Origin: Streptomyces asiaticus
GTDB taxonomy: Bacteria > Actinomycetota > Actinomycetes > Streptomycetales > Streptomycetaceae
DNA length: 64,000 nucleotides
Reading direction: 5' to 3'
Assembly (NCBI RefSeq): GCF_018138715.1
Contig: NZ_JAGSHX010000006.1
Span: forward strand, 744,001 to 808,000
The translations under genes were made by a program, and so were the position numbers. Of this stretch, positions 1-9,265 are shown piece by piece. The notes under the pieces were generated by a model that had not been told where the DNA came from, searched no databases, and saw only the letters and a program-made list of their open reading frames with translations. The first letter of the stretch is position 1. Each line of letters opens with the position of its first letter.

Positions 1-101
1 ATCCCGTCGGCGGTCGTGGCGAGGGTCTGGAACCACTCCCACAGGCGGGTGTGGTCGACGTTCTCCGGGTACGTGATCCCCTTGGCGGTGTTCTGACTCA
101 C
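1..101 (-). CDS. Tail-tip / minor tail protein, N-terminal fragment (runs off the left edge)
   Basis: Only the first 33 or so codons are in the window. The GTG start at 101 overlaps the TGA of the upstream tail gene (GTGA), and a GGAG ribosome-binding site lies just ahead, so translation is probably coupled. The product begins MSQNTAKGITYPENV and continues DHTRLWEWFQTLA, a start I associate with minor tail proteins of Streptomyces siphoviruses (from memory, not checked). Its place at the end of the tail operon fits a tail fibre or baseplate component. Nothing can be said about its C-terminus. Confidence 0.6.
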   Translation of the reverse strand, partial: MSQNTAKGITYPENVDHTRLWEWFQTLATTADG

Positions 102-910
102 GAGGTTCGCCTCCAGGAGATCGACAGGGTCCAGGCCGCCGACCAGGAGCCGCGGCCTGCGAGATGCAGATAGGGGTCGTCGCTGCTGACGTTGATGGCG
201 ATGCCGCCGCGGGTGCCGTCGACGATGGCCTGACCCCAGGAGTCGGGAATCGTGAACGTGGTCGAGTCACCGATCTTCAACGCTGGCCCGGACGTGGTCT
301 CGTTGAGCGTCGGCGCGCCAGACGGTCGACTCGACTGCGAGACGAGCCGCAGCGTGGCCGACCGGGCCGAGTAGTCGCCGGCCGATAGCCGCTTGATCTT
401 CACCGTGGCCTTGGTGACCGTGGCGCCGGACAGCGTGCGCGGCTTGCTGCCGTAGAAGGCACAGCCCGTGTTGCGGCCGAACGAGGATCCGCCGTAGCGG
501 CCCTGGAACAGGTCGAAGCTGTTGGTGGGATCGCCATCCGAACGCCAGGAGCCATCCCGGTAGCACGCCGTCGATACAGGTACGCACGTCAGCGTGCCGG
601 TCCGCGTCGTCGGTTTCGGCGCCGGGGGCGTGTCCCCGGTGCTGGGTTGAGGGGTGTCCGGCGGCGGCGGGGTGGCCGGCGTCGCCGTCGGGGCGGCTGG
701 CACGATGCTGGTGACGTAGTAGGTGCTGCCCACGCGGGCCAGCAGCAGGATGTTACCGGCGGCGATCGTCAGAGTCGTCGCTACGCGGGCGGTCACCGTG
801 ATGCCGCCGACGGTGACGAGGCATGCCCCGCCGGAAACGCCGGTCTGTGCGATGCCCCGGACGACGCCGGTTCCGGCGAGGCTGATCCTGGTGTCGGCGA
901 AATCCGGCAC
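98..910 (-). CDS. Putative minor tail / tail-tip protein
   Basis: The product has 270 residues and starts at GTG behind an AAGGGGGG ribosome-binding site. The first 70 residues look like a small beta-rich domain. A proline-rich linker (about residues 72-100, many PP and TP pairs) follows, and the C-terminal domain has the alternating pattern of a beta-sandwich, ending LSISWRRTS. This head-linker-tail layout is common in phage fibres and receptor-binding proteins. The gene follows the tail hub gene and overlaps the next tail gene by a GTGA junction. Function is inferred from position and architecture only. Confidence 0.6.
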   Translation of the reverse strand: MPDFADTRISLAGTGVVRGIAQTGVSGGACLVTVGGITVTARVATTLTIAAGNILLLARVGSTYYVTSIVPAAPTATPATPPPPDTPQPSTGDTPPAPKPTTRTGTLTCVPVSTACYRDGSWRSDGDPTNSFDLFQGRYGGSSFGRNTGCAFYGSKPRTLSGATVTKATVKIKRLSAGDYSARSATLRLVSQSSRPSGAPTLNETTSGPALKIGDSTTFTIPDSWGQAIVDGTRGGIAINVSSDDPYLHLAGRGSWSAAWTLSISWRRTS

Positions 911-934
911 AGCGCCCCCCTTCGATCATGTCGT

Positions 935-1390
935 CTATCTGCCACTCGGCTTGAGCGCGTCGCGGATCATCCCGGGCGTCACCAGCATCCGCCGCCCCAG
1001 TTCCTGCATGCGGATCTGCATGGCGCTCAGCAGCATGTACTTCTGATGCAGCTCGCTGAGGGCATCCCGCTCGTCGAAGTGCCACAGCAGGTGCATCACC
1101 CTGTCGGCCGCCACAGCCACAGCCTCAGGGGACGCATCGGCGTCGACATCGAGCTGCTTTCGCCACGGGTCCCCGATGTCGTCGCCGACGCCATATGTCA
1201 GCCGTCCGTCGATTAGCCGCCACGACAGCCAGAACTCCGAGAACCTCATCGCGCGCTCAGTGTCCGGGTCCGGGAAGGTCATCTTGATCTCGGAGTCGGT
1301 GACGTACTCCGGATCCCAACCGAGGACCCTCATCTGGTCGGCGATGGCCAGTGTTGTGTCAGCGGGCAGACGGACGTAGGTGTCGCTCAC
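935..1390 (-). CDS. Hypothetical tail-operon protein
   Basis: The product has 151 residues and starts at GTG eight bases after a clear AGGAGG. I recognise no family. It is acidic in the middle, has no signal or membrane segment, and ends in a helical stretch (residues 108-151) with Met-Gln-rich heptads. It sits between the tail hub gene and a tail-tip gene, so a structural or assembly role in the distal tail is likely. Confidence 0.6.
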   Translation of the reverse strand: MSDTYVRLPADTTLAIADQMRVLGWDPEYVTDSEIKMTFPDPDTERAMRFSEFWLSWRLIDGRLTYGVGDDIGDPWRKQLDVDADASPEAVAVAADRVMHLLWHFDERDALSELHQKYMLLSAMQIRMQELGRRMLVTPGMIRDALKPSGR

Positions 1391-1441
1391 CGGTGTGCCT
1401 CCTGGACGTGTTCGACAGTAAGCACAGCATCCTGCATCACG

Positions 1442-2524
1442 TCACAGGACGCGGACGGTCAGGGACTGCTCGCCCGGCGAGTACGGCAGAGACATGGACT
1501 CGATGACGCACGAGGCGCCCGTGAGGCCAGCCCCGGTAAGTGACACGATGTCGCCGGTGGTGAGCCCGGGGTGCGGCACCATCGTGACGGCGAGCTTGCG
1601 TGAGGCGGTGCGCCGGAGCCGAAGGAGCGTGCTTGCTGCGGCCTTGCGGCACTGGGCAACCGTCGTGAGGAGCGATGACTGGTAGCTGTAGGGGACGGGC
1701 AGCGGGTTGAAGTCGCCACCCCACACGAACGGCGAGTTCGGGTCGGTGTCGTAGGCGACGCCGACGAGCTGGTTGCCTGCCGTGTCCTCGCCCTGGGCGA
1801 CGACCACATTGAAGGCGCCGTCCCGGCTCGTCGAGCCTTGCCAGCGGATGACAGTGCCGCCGGTGCCATCGGTAAGCGAGAGGACGGGCGACCCGCTGTC
1901 GCCGACGGGACCGATGAACAGGTAGCCGTCTTCGGTGACAATAGCGTCCGCGGGCCACGCGTCGAGTACCTCCGTGATGCCGCCGAGCCGGTCACTGTCC
2001 CACTGCATACCGAACGGAACAGCCCTGTCGGTAAGCCCGCCGTCGAAGCTGACGGTGAGCGCAGGTTCGGCGAGGGCGCGGATGACCGAGGCGAGCGTGT
2101 CGGTGCTGGACGGCTGGAACGGGGCGACCAGGGCGGCCTCGTCGATCAGCGTGAGGAGCCCGGCGGCGCTGACGCTGACCGTGTCGCCGTCGGTGCTGCT
2201 CTCGGTGATGAGGAACCAGCCGCGGTTGATCCACTCGATGCCGTTGCCAACATCGACGCCGTAGTCGATGCGGAGCTGCTGGCCGAACGCGGCGAGCGGG
2301 TGGGCCGGGTCAGTGCCGGGGTCCCAGTCGAATCCCTGGTCGCGCCGCGGCACGGTCAGGGTGATCTGCTCCGGCACGTTGAGGGACCGGTCGCGGTTCT
2401 CGCCGCCGTCGGCGATGGGGATGTTGTCGGCGAGGAGTTGTCCGCCGAGCCAGGACTCGGCGCGGACCTGCATGGTGTAGCTGCCCTGTACGACCGCGAG
2501 CGCGGTTGTCGACATGTCCAGCAT
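1442..2524 (-). CDS. Putative tail hub / baseplate protein (DUF5047-like)
   Basis: The product has 360 residues. It resembles the DUF5047 proteins encoded downstream of the distal tail gene in Streptomyces phages, which I recall by pattern: an N-terminal MQVRAESWLGGQLL strand, an EQITLTVPR strand, then a barrel-like middle. The C-terminal half has the repeated strand and turn pattern of a tail hub. The ATG at 2524 lies one base after the upstream stop, and a second ATG three codons later is possible. Hub proteins close the tail tube and organise the tip; that role is inferred. Confidence 0.65.
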   Translation of the reverse strand: MLDMSTTALAVVQGSYTMQVRAESWLGGQLLADNIPIADGGENRDRSLNVPEQITLTVPRRDQGFDWDPGTDPAHPLAAFGQQLRIDYGVDVGNGIEWINRGWFLITESSTDGDTVSVSAAGLLTLIDEAALVAPFQPSSTDTLASVIRALAEPALTVSFDGGLTDRAVPFGMQWDSDRLGGITEVLDAWPADAIVTEDGYLFIGPVGDSGSPVLSLTDGTGGTVIRWQGSTSRDGAFNVVVAQGEDTAGNQLVGVAYDTDPNSPFVWGGDFNPLPVPYSYQSSLLTTVAQCRKAAASTLLRLRRTASRKLAVTMVPHPGLTTGDIVSLTGAGLTGASCVIESMSLPYSPGEQSLTVRVL

Positions 2525-2525
2525 G

Positions 2526-3995
2526 TCAGGGCCCGAAGTCGTAGAGGGCGATGGCCAGCAGGTTCGTGGGGAACGCGTTCGCGATGTCCTGCAAGATCGA
2601 GTAGTTGTTCGCGATGTCCTGGAGGGTGAACCCGGCGGCCTCCATCACGTCCGGCCAGTCGTCGGACTTCACGACATCGAGGGTGAACCACCGGAACTCG
2701 TCGTACCAAGTGGGCGCCTCGTTGTCGCTGAGCAGGGCGTAGGTGCCGTCGAGGCGGATCATGCTGTTCTGCTTGCGGACGAGAAACGTGCCCTCGGTCG
2801 CGTTGTCCAAGACCTCGTTCAACGCGTCACCGTCCTCGTCGGTCTCCGTGCGCACGGTGAACGTGGCCGACGGCGCGGAGCGGGGCCGGCCGACGACGAC
2901 GATCCGCCCGCCCACGTTGAAGCTGGTGGCGTCGCGGTCGCGCTTCTTCTCCAGAGGCGTCTCCAGCTTCACCGCGGCGCCGGTCCCCCGGATCGCATCC
3001 GAGATGACGTCCGCGTTGACGGTCGACGTGATGGGCCCCGAATAGATGGTCCACTGAGAGCCGTTGACGTCGGTCAACACCGCGGCATAGTTCAGTGACA
3101 CGCCGAACGGCTGCTCGGCGTCCACCCGCAGCAGGGCACTCTGTCCGGTCACGTCGATGCCCGACGCGGCACGGACCGGGGCGAGGGCCGTGTCGACTTG
3201 GCGGTACACCGTCGCGGCGACGATGTTGTCCGCGGCCAGGCCGGTGACGGAGACGAGGTTCCTGGGAGGGAACGCGGATTGTGCTGTGGCGGCGATGTTG
3301 CTGCTCGCCTCGCGGATCCGCAGCACCCCGCCGACGCCCGTCGATGCGGCGGACAGGGTTGCCGTCTCCGTCGGCGCCTGCGTGCCGGAGCCCGCGGTCA
3401 CCGAAGAGTCGGCCAGGGTCAGCCGGCCGCCATTACCGGAGGTGATGGCGTCGCCCAGATGCGACGTCGCCGTGTTGAAGGTGATGCCCGATGCGGTGAC
3501 GGCGCGGGCGGTGGTGCTCGCTGTCTGCAGCGGCCACGTGTAGCCGAGCAGGCAGAAGTCGCCCGCGGCGAACGTCAGCGCCGCGGTGCCGGTGATAGAG
3601 AAGGCCGTACCCGACGTGGTGTCGTCGGCGAAGCTCGCGGCCCAACGCCACCCGACGCCCGCCGAGCGGGACAAGGTGACGATGCGGGCCCCGATCAGCG
3701 ATCCACTACTCCCCGCCGGGATGGCCGTGGTCGGCACCGGGTCCGACCCAGCGAGCTCCCGCACAAAGTACGTGAGCCGCCGCGGGCCGGCGTTAAGACC
3801 GAACGTGCCGCCCCCACCCGACAGAGTCCCGGCGAGGATCCACCCCGATGGTGTCGTAGGGGTGGATTCGCTGGGGTGCCCGGAGACGACTTGCAGCACG
3901 GCCAGCTGCCCGGCCGCCGCCCCCGCCGGGTAGGCGGCGGCAACGGTGTCGGTGTGCTGCACGAGCGTGCCCGCGGCCACGTAGGAGATCGTCAC
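2526..3995 (-). CDS. Minor tail protein (distal tail-like)
   Basis: The product has 489 residues, and its GTG start directly follows the tape measure stop codon. The first 230 residues form a Gly/Ser/Thr-rich beta domain (motif TPSGWILAGTLSGGGG) like those at the front of Streptomyces phage minor tail proteins. The second half (from about residue 240) resembles a tail-tip adaptor. In siphoviruses the gene after the tape measure usually encodes the distal tail protein that joins tube to tip, and position supports that here. Confidence 0.65.
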   Translation of the reverse strand: MTISYVAAGTLVQHTDTVAAAYPAGAAAGQLAVLQVVSGHPSESTPTTPSGWILAGTLSGGGGTFGLNAGPRRLTYFVRELAGSDPVPTTAIPAGSSGSLIGARIVTLSRSAGVGWRWAASFADDTTSGTAFSITGTAALTFAAGDFCLLGYTWPLQTASTTARAVTASGITFNTATSHLGDAITSGNGGRLTLADSSVTAGSGTQAPTETATLSAASTGVGGVLRIREASSNIAATAQSAFPPRNLVSVTGLAADNIVAATVYRQVDTALAPVRAASGIDVTGQSALLRVDAEQPFGVSLNYAAVLTDVNGSQWTIYSGPITSTVNADVISDAIRGTGAAVKLETPLEKKRDRDATSFNVGGRIVVVGRPRSAPSATFTVRTETDEDGDALNEVLDNATEGTFLVRKQNSMIRLDGTYALLSDNEAPTWYDEFRWFTLDVVKSDDWPDVMEAAGFTLQDIANNYSILQDIANAFPTNLLAIALYDFGP

Positions 3996-6900
3996 TCAAC
4001 GCCTCCCCACCTTTGCCCGGTATGCTTGCCGGTCCTCTGATGCCTTGATCTTCGGCTTCACCTGGACGTCAATGAGGTCGCGCAGCCGGTCGTCACGGAA
4101 GTTGACGTGCAGCTCGCTGCCCGACGCCTCGATGGCTTGGGCGAGCCGCTCCCATCGGGCGTCTTCTTCCGCAGTACTGCTCCGGCCGCTGGCTGCGGTC
4201 GGGACGTACCGACGGCGCATGGATACACCGGTGGCGGTGTCGGCCATGCGCTGGGCTGCGGCGCCGACGAGGTGACTGTGCAGATCGATGCCGTGGGCCA
4301 TCCCGAGGACGACGTTCTTGCCGACCTCGTCACGGAAGACCCCGGAGGGAGACTTGATCTTCAGTATCTTCTTAATCTGCTTGACTAGATCGGCGGCCAG
4401 CTTGGCCATCTGCTTGCCGAGCGCCTTCTCCTGGGCCTTCAGACCCGCCAGGAAGCCCTTCCCGGCATCCTTGCCGCTGTCATACATCAGGTCGGCCATG
4501 TCCTTGCCGAAGGACGTCGCCAGCTTCCCGCCGGACTTCATCAGGCTGTTCAGCTTCTTGATGTCGTTCGTCGTGACCTTGCGGTCGCCGAGAATGGTCG
4601 CGAGCTGGCTGCCCGGACCCGCGTCGGAAAGCTGCTGAAGCAGTGCCTTGGACGCGCCCCGCGCCTTCAGGGACTTCGACAGGGCGACGAAGTTGGAGGC
4701 GGTCTTCTGCTGGCTGGTGGCCTGGCCGATAAGGTCGCGGACGTTCGTCGCCGTCGTCCCCGACACGCTAAGGAAGTCCGTGATGTTGGATGCCTGATCG
4801 GACGCGTACTGGTTCGCTGCGTTGATCGTCTTCTGGATGGACGCCTTCCTGGTCGCGAGCGATTCGAGTCGGCCGCCCTTCTTCTGGATGCTCGCCGCGG
4901 TCTTCGTGTACCCGGCGTTCAGCAGCTTCGTCGCCAGCGACTTGATAGCCGAGGCGATCGCCGACGACGTACCCGTCGACAGCGTCTTCTGCAGTCCGGT
5001 GGCGATGGTGTTGGCGATCGACGTCTTCGCCGACCGCTGCGCGTTGCGGAGCGAGATCTGGGCCGCCTTGAGCTCCGTCTCCGCAGCCCTCAGACGCTTC
5101 TCCGCAGCCGCGACACCTTTGTGCCGCCTCCTGGCGCGCGCCACAGCGTCCTTGGCGTCCTCGACCCGCTGCCGGTCGCGGCGCACACGGTCCGCGGCAT
5201 TGTTGATGGTGCCGGACGCGTACCCGGGCAGCTTGATGCCGTGAGTCTTGGCGAACAGCATCGACTGCTGGTGACTGAGGACGTCCTCGCCGCCCTTGAA
5301 ATTCACCAGCTCGGGGCCCTTCTCGCCGACCCATGCCAGGCCCGGTGCGGCACCGCTTGTGCCCTTGGCGTACCAGTGCGGGGACCTCGCCAGCCATTTC
5401 GAGTAGGCGTTGACGGGGTTGCCGTACACCGACGCGATGTACTTCAGGCCCCATTTGATCTGTGTGGCGGCGTTCGTCTTCCAGTCGGAACCGGCCGACG
5501 CCATCTTGCTTGCAGGCAGCGACTGCGGGATGCCGTAGGCGCCCGAGCTCTTGTTGAGGGCTCGCTCGTTCCAGCCCGACTCGCCGTTCCACAGGGCCTT
5601 TAGGGCGTTCCACTGGGGCCCGGACCACCCGCGGGCCGCCGCGAGGGTCTCGCCGATCCTCTGGTTTACGGACGAGCCGCCACCTCCGCCGCCCAGGCCG
5701 AGCAGGTCGAGGATGTCACCGCCCAGGCCGCCCAGCGCCTTCAACGCCTTGCCTGGCAGCTTGGCGACGGACACCAGGCCCTTCTTGACGATCGCGCTCA
5801 GGGCCTTCGGCAGCGAGCCGAACACGCGCTTCGCGATCGCCGTACCCGACGTCTTCGACATGCCCCTGATCAGACCGGAGACGAGGTGACCGCCGATGCC
5901 CATGAACACGCGGGACGGCGAGTGGATGCCGAAGAAATGTTTAACGGCTTTCACGACGGGATCGACGAGATGCGACTTGATCCAATGACCGATTCCCTTG
6001 ATCGCCCCGACGATGCCGTCCTTCAAGCCCGAGAGCAGATGGCCGCCCGCCGACTTCAGCCACGACCCGGCACTCTTGAAGACGCCAGTGACCGGACGCA
6101 CCACGTGGTCACGTGTCCACGTCCCGATCGTCTTCGCGATGCCGATGACGCCATCCTTCAGACCCGAGACGACAGCCCGGCCTTTGCTGACCAGCCAACT
6201 ACCCGCACGGGAGAACACGCCCGTCACCGGACGCACCATGTGATCGCGTGTCCAAGACCCGATGGATTTCGCGATGCTTACTACGCCGTCCTTCAGGCCG
6301 ATCACGAGCGCCTTGCCCCTGCCGACCAGCCAGCTCCCAGCCCTGGCGAACGCGCCAGTCACCGGGCGCACGACATTGTCGCGCGCCCAGCGGCCGATCG
6401 TCCTGGCCACGCTGAGAACGCCATCCTTCAAACCCGAAATCACGGCCCGGCCCCTGCCGACCAGCCAACTGCCCGCCTTCGCGAACGGTTTGACGAGCCA
6501 GCCGATAACCCTGCCGATCCACGCGCCGATCGAGCCGCCGAACTTGAGGATGCCGTGACCAAGACCGTTGATCAACCGCTCCGCAGCTGCCCCGAATCGC
6601 CCGGCATAGCCGACGATAGCGAGGGCCATCCGACCGATGAAATCATCCAGCTTCCCCGCCACGCCCGGGAACACCTCGGTGAAGCCGCGAACAATTCCGC
6701 CAAGGATGCTTTTGCCGAACCGCCCAATCGGCTTGAGGACGTACCTGACGAAACCCTTCTCGATCCAGCCGCCCAGCTTGCCGATGCCCCGGAGCAGCGG
6801 CTCAAATATCTTCAGGATCGGGATGTGTTCGAATAGCTTGCCGAGACCGCTTGCAATCCGGCCGATCGGGATGATGGACAGCACCGCGATGATCGTGTCC

Positions 6901-8666
6901 AGCCAGTGGTGCTTCCAGAAATCCAGCGAGAACAACGGGGCGAACAGGTTCGTGATGAAGCCGATCGCCAGCGGTATCGCGGCAGCCCCGAAGCCCTTGC
7001 CGATCTTTACGAAGTCCAGCTTCCCGAGGACAGCCGCGATCTTCTTGGTGAAGTCGGCGGTGTGCTTGGCAACCCAGCCGATGGCGTCGCCGAGCCCTTT
7101 CCCGAGAGTGGCGCCGAGCTTCCCCCAGTTGATGTGCGAGAAGCCGTCACTGATCGATTTGCGGATCATCTCGCCGAGCTTCTCCGCAGCACTCTTGGGC
7201 GGCTTCGCCTTCGGGGAAATGAGCGGGGCGATCATCCCCGATCCGCCGTGCGGCATCGGCTGAAGCCGCGGCATCTGCACCCCTGTGCTTGGGGCGACCT
7301 GGCCCACACCGTAGTGCGGCATCTCCTCCAGAGGCTTGCCTGGCCTCTTCGTTAGAGTCTTTCCGCTGCCCAGGTGCGGGGACTTGTCTACGAGGCCGCC
7401 CACCAGATCGGACGCGGCCTTCTTCGTCCCGGAGAACCCCTTGAGAAAGTCCCCGACCATCCCCTTGATGCGGGAAAAACCCTGCTGAATCGGGCCGACA
7501 GGGACAATGCCAGCCATCGCCTTGCCGAAGCGGGCTGCAGCAGGCATGGCGTCGGTGGCGAGGAAGTGAACGAAATCCGTGACGGGCGGCAGCACCTTTG
7601 TGCCGATCCGGATCCCCATGACCTCCAAATTCGACACGAGCAGATGCCACTGCGCCTCGGCAGTCTTGCGCTGCATCTTGACCGCGTCGTCGAACTTCCC
7701 CGTCGACCGGTTGATCTGCTCCTGCTTCTTCTCCAGCACATCCAAGTTGTTGAGCATCAACAGGATGCCCGACGACGACTTGCCGCCGCCGAACGCCCGA
7801 GAGAGGATCTGCGACTGCCGGGACGCAGACATCCCCGAGTTGTCGAGGTGGTCCTTCAGCAGCCGCAATGCGCCGATCAGGCCGTCCTTGCCGCGCATCG
7901 CGTCGGCCAGGTTGAGGCCCGTCAAGCCGATCTTCTTGAGCTGCTTCTCCGCCGCTTTCGACGGGGCGCCCATCAGGGAGAACGACATGCGCAGCCGGGT
8001 CGCGGCCGACGCGGAATCGATACCCTCGTCTGTCATCAGCGCCAGCGCGGCGCCGACCTGCTTCATGCTCAGGCCGAATGTCTTCGCGCTGGGGAGGATG
8101 CCGGTGCCGATGGCCGCGTTGAACTGATCCATCGACATGTTGCCCGCGCCGATGATCGCGTTCACGGTGCTGACAGCCTCGTGGAACGAAGTGGCGCCCT
8201 TGATACCGGTACGCCACGCGCCCGCCAGCGCGTTGGTGGTCTCCTCCAGGTTGGCGTGACCGACGGCCGCGAGGTCGCTGGACTCCTTGAGCGCCTTCAT
8301 CGCCTGGACGTTGTCCATGCCAACCGACTTGAGGTGGTACAGCGACTCGGCCAGATGCTGCGGCCCCTGCTGCGTGGTGGTGCCCAGCTTCAGCACCTGC
8401 TCGGACAGAACCTGGACGTCCTTCGCCGTGCCGCCAGCCTGCGTCGAGATCCGCGTCATCTCCGATTGGAAACGGGCGGCGTCCTTCGCCCCCTTCGCGA
8501 GACCGCCAGCGAGACCGACAGCGACAGCCTCACCGGCGAGTTTCGCGGTGCGGCCGAGCTTCCCCAGGACGGATTCGGTGTTGCCAGCCGCCCGGCCGAC
8601 CTGGTGGAAGGTGCGGGACGCAGAGTCGTGGGCGACGAGCCGGTAGATGATGCCCGTGGACGCCAT
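3996..8666 (-). CDS. Tape measure protein with lytic-transglycosylase-like domain
   Basis: At 1,556 residues this is by far the largest product, as expected for the protein that sets siphovirus tail length. Residues about 60-330 match the TP901-type tape measure core. Residues about 590-960 are hydrophobic and include four 45-residue tandem repeats (GSWLVGRGRAVISGLKDGV type). Residues about 1005-1100 look like a lysozyme/transglycosylase domain (WNGESGWNERA, then SGAYGIPQ), which would help the tail cross peptidoglycan. A GEKGPELVNF motif typical of tape measures follows. The C-terminal 400 residues are coiled-coil. The gene lies directly after the tail chaperone genes, the usual order. Confidence 0.95.
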   Translation of the reverse strand: MASTGIIYRLVAHDSASRTFHQVGRAAGNTESVLGKLGRTAKLAGEAVAVGLAGGLAKGAKDAARFQSEMTRISTQAGGTAKDVQVLSEQVLKLGTTTQQGPQHLAESLYHLKSVGMDNVQAMKALKESSDLAAVGHANLEETTNALAGAWRTGIKGATSFHEAVSTVNAIIGAGNMSMDQFNAAIGTGILPSAKTFGLSMKQVGAALALMTDEGIDSASAATRLRMSFSLMGAPSKAAEKQLKKIGLTGLNLADAMRGKDGLIGALRLLKDHLDNSGMSASRQSQILSRAFGGGKSSSGILLMLNNLDVLEKKQEQINRSTGKFDDAVKMQRKTAEAQWHLLVSNLEVMGIRIGTKVLPPVTDFVHFLATDAMPAAARFGKAMAGIVPVGPIQQGFSRIKGMVGDFLKGFSGTKKAASDLVGGLVDKSPHLGSGKTLTKRPGKPLEEMPHYGVGQVAPSTGVQMPRLQPMPHGGSGMIAPLISPKAKPPKSAAEKLGEMIRKSISDGFSHINWGKLGATLGKGLGDAIGWVAKHTADFTKKIAAVLGKLDFVKIGKGFGAAAIPLAIGFITNLFAPLFSLDFWKHHWLDTIIAVLSIIPIGRIASGLGKLFEHIPILKIFEPLLRGIGKLGGWIEKGFVRYVLKPIGRFGKSILGGIVRGFTEVFPGVAGKLDDFIGRMALAIVGYAGRFGAAAERLINGLGHGILKFGGSIGAWIGRVIGWLVKPFAKAGSWLVGRGRAVISGLKDGVLSVARTIGRWARDNVVRPVTGAFARAGSWLVGRGKALVIGLKDGVVSIAKSIGSWTRDHMVRPVTGVFSRAGSWLVSKGRAVVSGLKDGVIGIAKTIGTWTRDHVVRPVTGVFKSAGSWLKSAGGHLLSGLKDGIVGAIKGIGHWIKSHLVDPVVKAVKHFFGIHSPSRVFMGIGGHLVSGLIRGMSKTSGTAIAKRVFGSLPKALSAIVKKGLVSVAKLPGKALKALGGLGGDILDLLGLGGGGGGSSVNQRIGETLAAARGWSGPQWNALKALWNGESGWNERALNKSSGAYGIPQSLPASKMASAGSDWKTNAATQIKWGLKYIASVYGNPVNAYSKWLARSPHWYAKGTSGAAPGLAWVGEKGPELVNFKGGEDVLSHQQSMLFAKTHGIKLPGYASGTINNAADRVRRDRQRVEDAKDAVARARRRHKGVAAAEKRLRAAETELKAAQISLRNAQRSAKTSIANTIATGLQKTLSTGTSSAIASAIKSLATKLLNAGYTKTAASIQKKGGRLESLATRKASIQKTINAANQYASDQASNITDFLSVSGTTATNVRDLIGQATSQQKTASNFVALSKSLKARGASKALLQQLSDAGPGSQLATILGDRKVTTNDIKKLNSLMKSGGKLATSFGKDMADLMYDSGKDAGKGFLAGLKAQEKALGKQMAKLAADLVKQIKKILKIKSPSGVFRDEVGKNVVLGMAHGIDLHSHLVGAAAQRMADTATGVSMRRRYVPTAASGRSSTAEEDARWERLAQAIEASGSELHVNFRDDRLRDLIDVQVKPKIKASEDRQAYRAKVGRR
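5985..6480. repeat. Tandem 135-bp repeats inside the tape measure gene
   Basis: Near-identical copies of 'gaccagccaact/gct' recur at about 6190, 6325 and 6460, a 135-bp period, with a more diverged copy near 6055. Each encodes 45 residues of the pattern GSWLV.RGRAV.SGLKDGV..IAK.IG.W.RD..VRPVTG. This is repeat-based length variation within the protein, not a mobile element. Confidence 0.8.
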
Positions 8667-8695
8667 GACGCCTCCCCTCAGTCAGCGGGTCGTGG

Positions 8696-9258
8696 TCATG
8701 GCCAGTTCCGGCGGGGCTCGGCAGCTTCCTTCTCGGCAGCCGCCTCTTGCTCTTCCCGGATCTGGTAGAAGATCTCCCACTCGGCGAGCTCGCGAGCGGA
8801 GACCCGGCGGAGCATTTCGGCTACGGAGCAGTGGAAGACGTCTCGGGCGAGGACGAAGTAGAAGAGTCGTCCGTCGCCGCTTCGGAGTTTCCCTCCAGTT
8901 CCGCCTTCTCCTCCTCGGACAGGCCCGAGAGGGCGGAAGCGACGTCGTAGAGCCGGTCGATGACCGAGCCGTTCTTCGCACCCAGCGCGGAGGCGTCCTG
9001 GTCCGTGAAGAGCCGCTCGCCGGCCTCGTCGACGATGCACTTCACCAGCAGCTTGGCCCGCATGTTGTCCTGAACGAGGACGGCTTCCATGCCCTTGCCG
9101 TCTAGGCTGGGCCGGAACTGGCGGACGGAGCCCTGAAAATTGTCGAGTTCCTCGCCGGTGAGGCCACGGATGATGACCTCGCCGCCCCACTCCGGGACGG
9201 GCACCTTCTCGGTCTTGATGTCTACGGCGCCGAGGATGCCGTCGCGGGACAGTGCCAT
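8696..9258 (-). CDS. Tail assembly chaperone, long frameshift product (GT-type)
   Basis: This product shares its N-terminus with the 145-residue protein that ends at 8821, then continues in the -1 frame after the slippery heptamer at 8887-8893. The extension begins LRSGDGRLFYF and contains ARDVFHCSVAEMLRRVS and AEWEIFYQIREEQE, a pattern I know from the C-terminal parts of phage tail chaperone fusions. Stop is the TGA at 8696. Lambda G/GT-type chaperones load onto the tape measure during tail assembly and are absent from the virion. I checked the frame by hand: going from the G frame to the extension frame needs exactly one base back. Confidence 0.85.
8821..9258 (-). CDS. Tail assembly chaperone, short product (G-type)
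   Basis: The product has 145 residues from an ATG at 9258. It sits between the tail genes and the tape measure, the fixed place of this chaperone in siphoviruses. It opens MALSRDGILGAVDIKTEKV and has an EVIIRGLTGEELDNF segment typical of actinophage tail chaperones. The last 30 residues are Ser/Thr/Glu-rich and lie downstream of the slippery site, so they are present only when no frameshift occurs. Confidence 0.9.
   Translation of the reverse strand: MALSRDGILGAVDIKTEKVPVPEWGGEVIIRGLTGEELDNFQGSVRQFRPSLDGKGMEAVLVQDNMRAKLLVKCIVDEAGERLFTDQDASALGAKNGSVIDRLYDVASALSGLSEEEKAELEGNSEAATDDSSTSSSPETSSTAP
8887..8893 (-). promoter_or_regulatory. Programmed -1 frameshift slippery site GGGAAAC
   Basis: On the coding strand the site reads GAG GGA AAC in the zero frame, so the heptamer G GGA AAC has the exact X XXY YYZ phasing. 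After a one-base slip the next codons are CTC CGA AGC, which enter the long extension ending at 8696. Both tRNAs can re-pair on GGG and AAA. Confidence 0.9.
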
Positions 9259-9265
9259 GGTGCTC

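Noticed and set aside
5985..6480. CRISPR array or mobile repeat
   Set aside because: The 135-bp units are in frame and encode a 45-residue protein repeat.
5886..6836. A 316-residue plus-strand reading frame with repeated Ala/Asp/Pro blocks
   Set aside because: Its repeats mirror the tandem repeats of the tape measure gene on the other strand; no start signal or domain.
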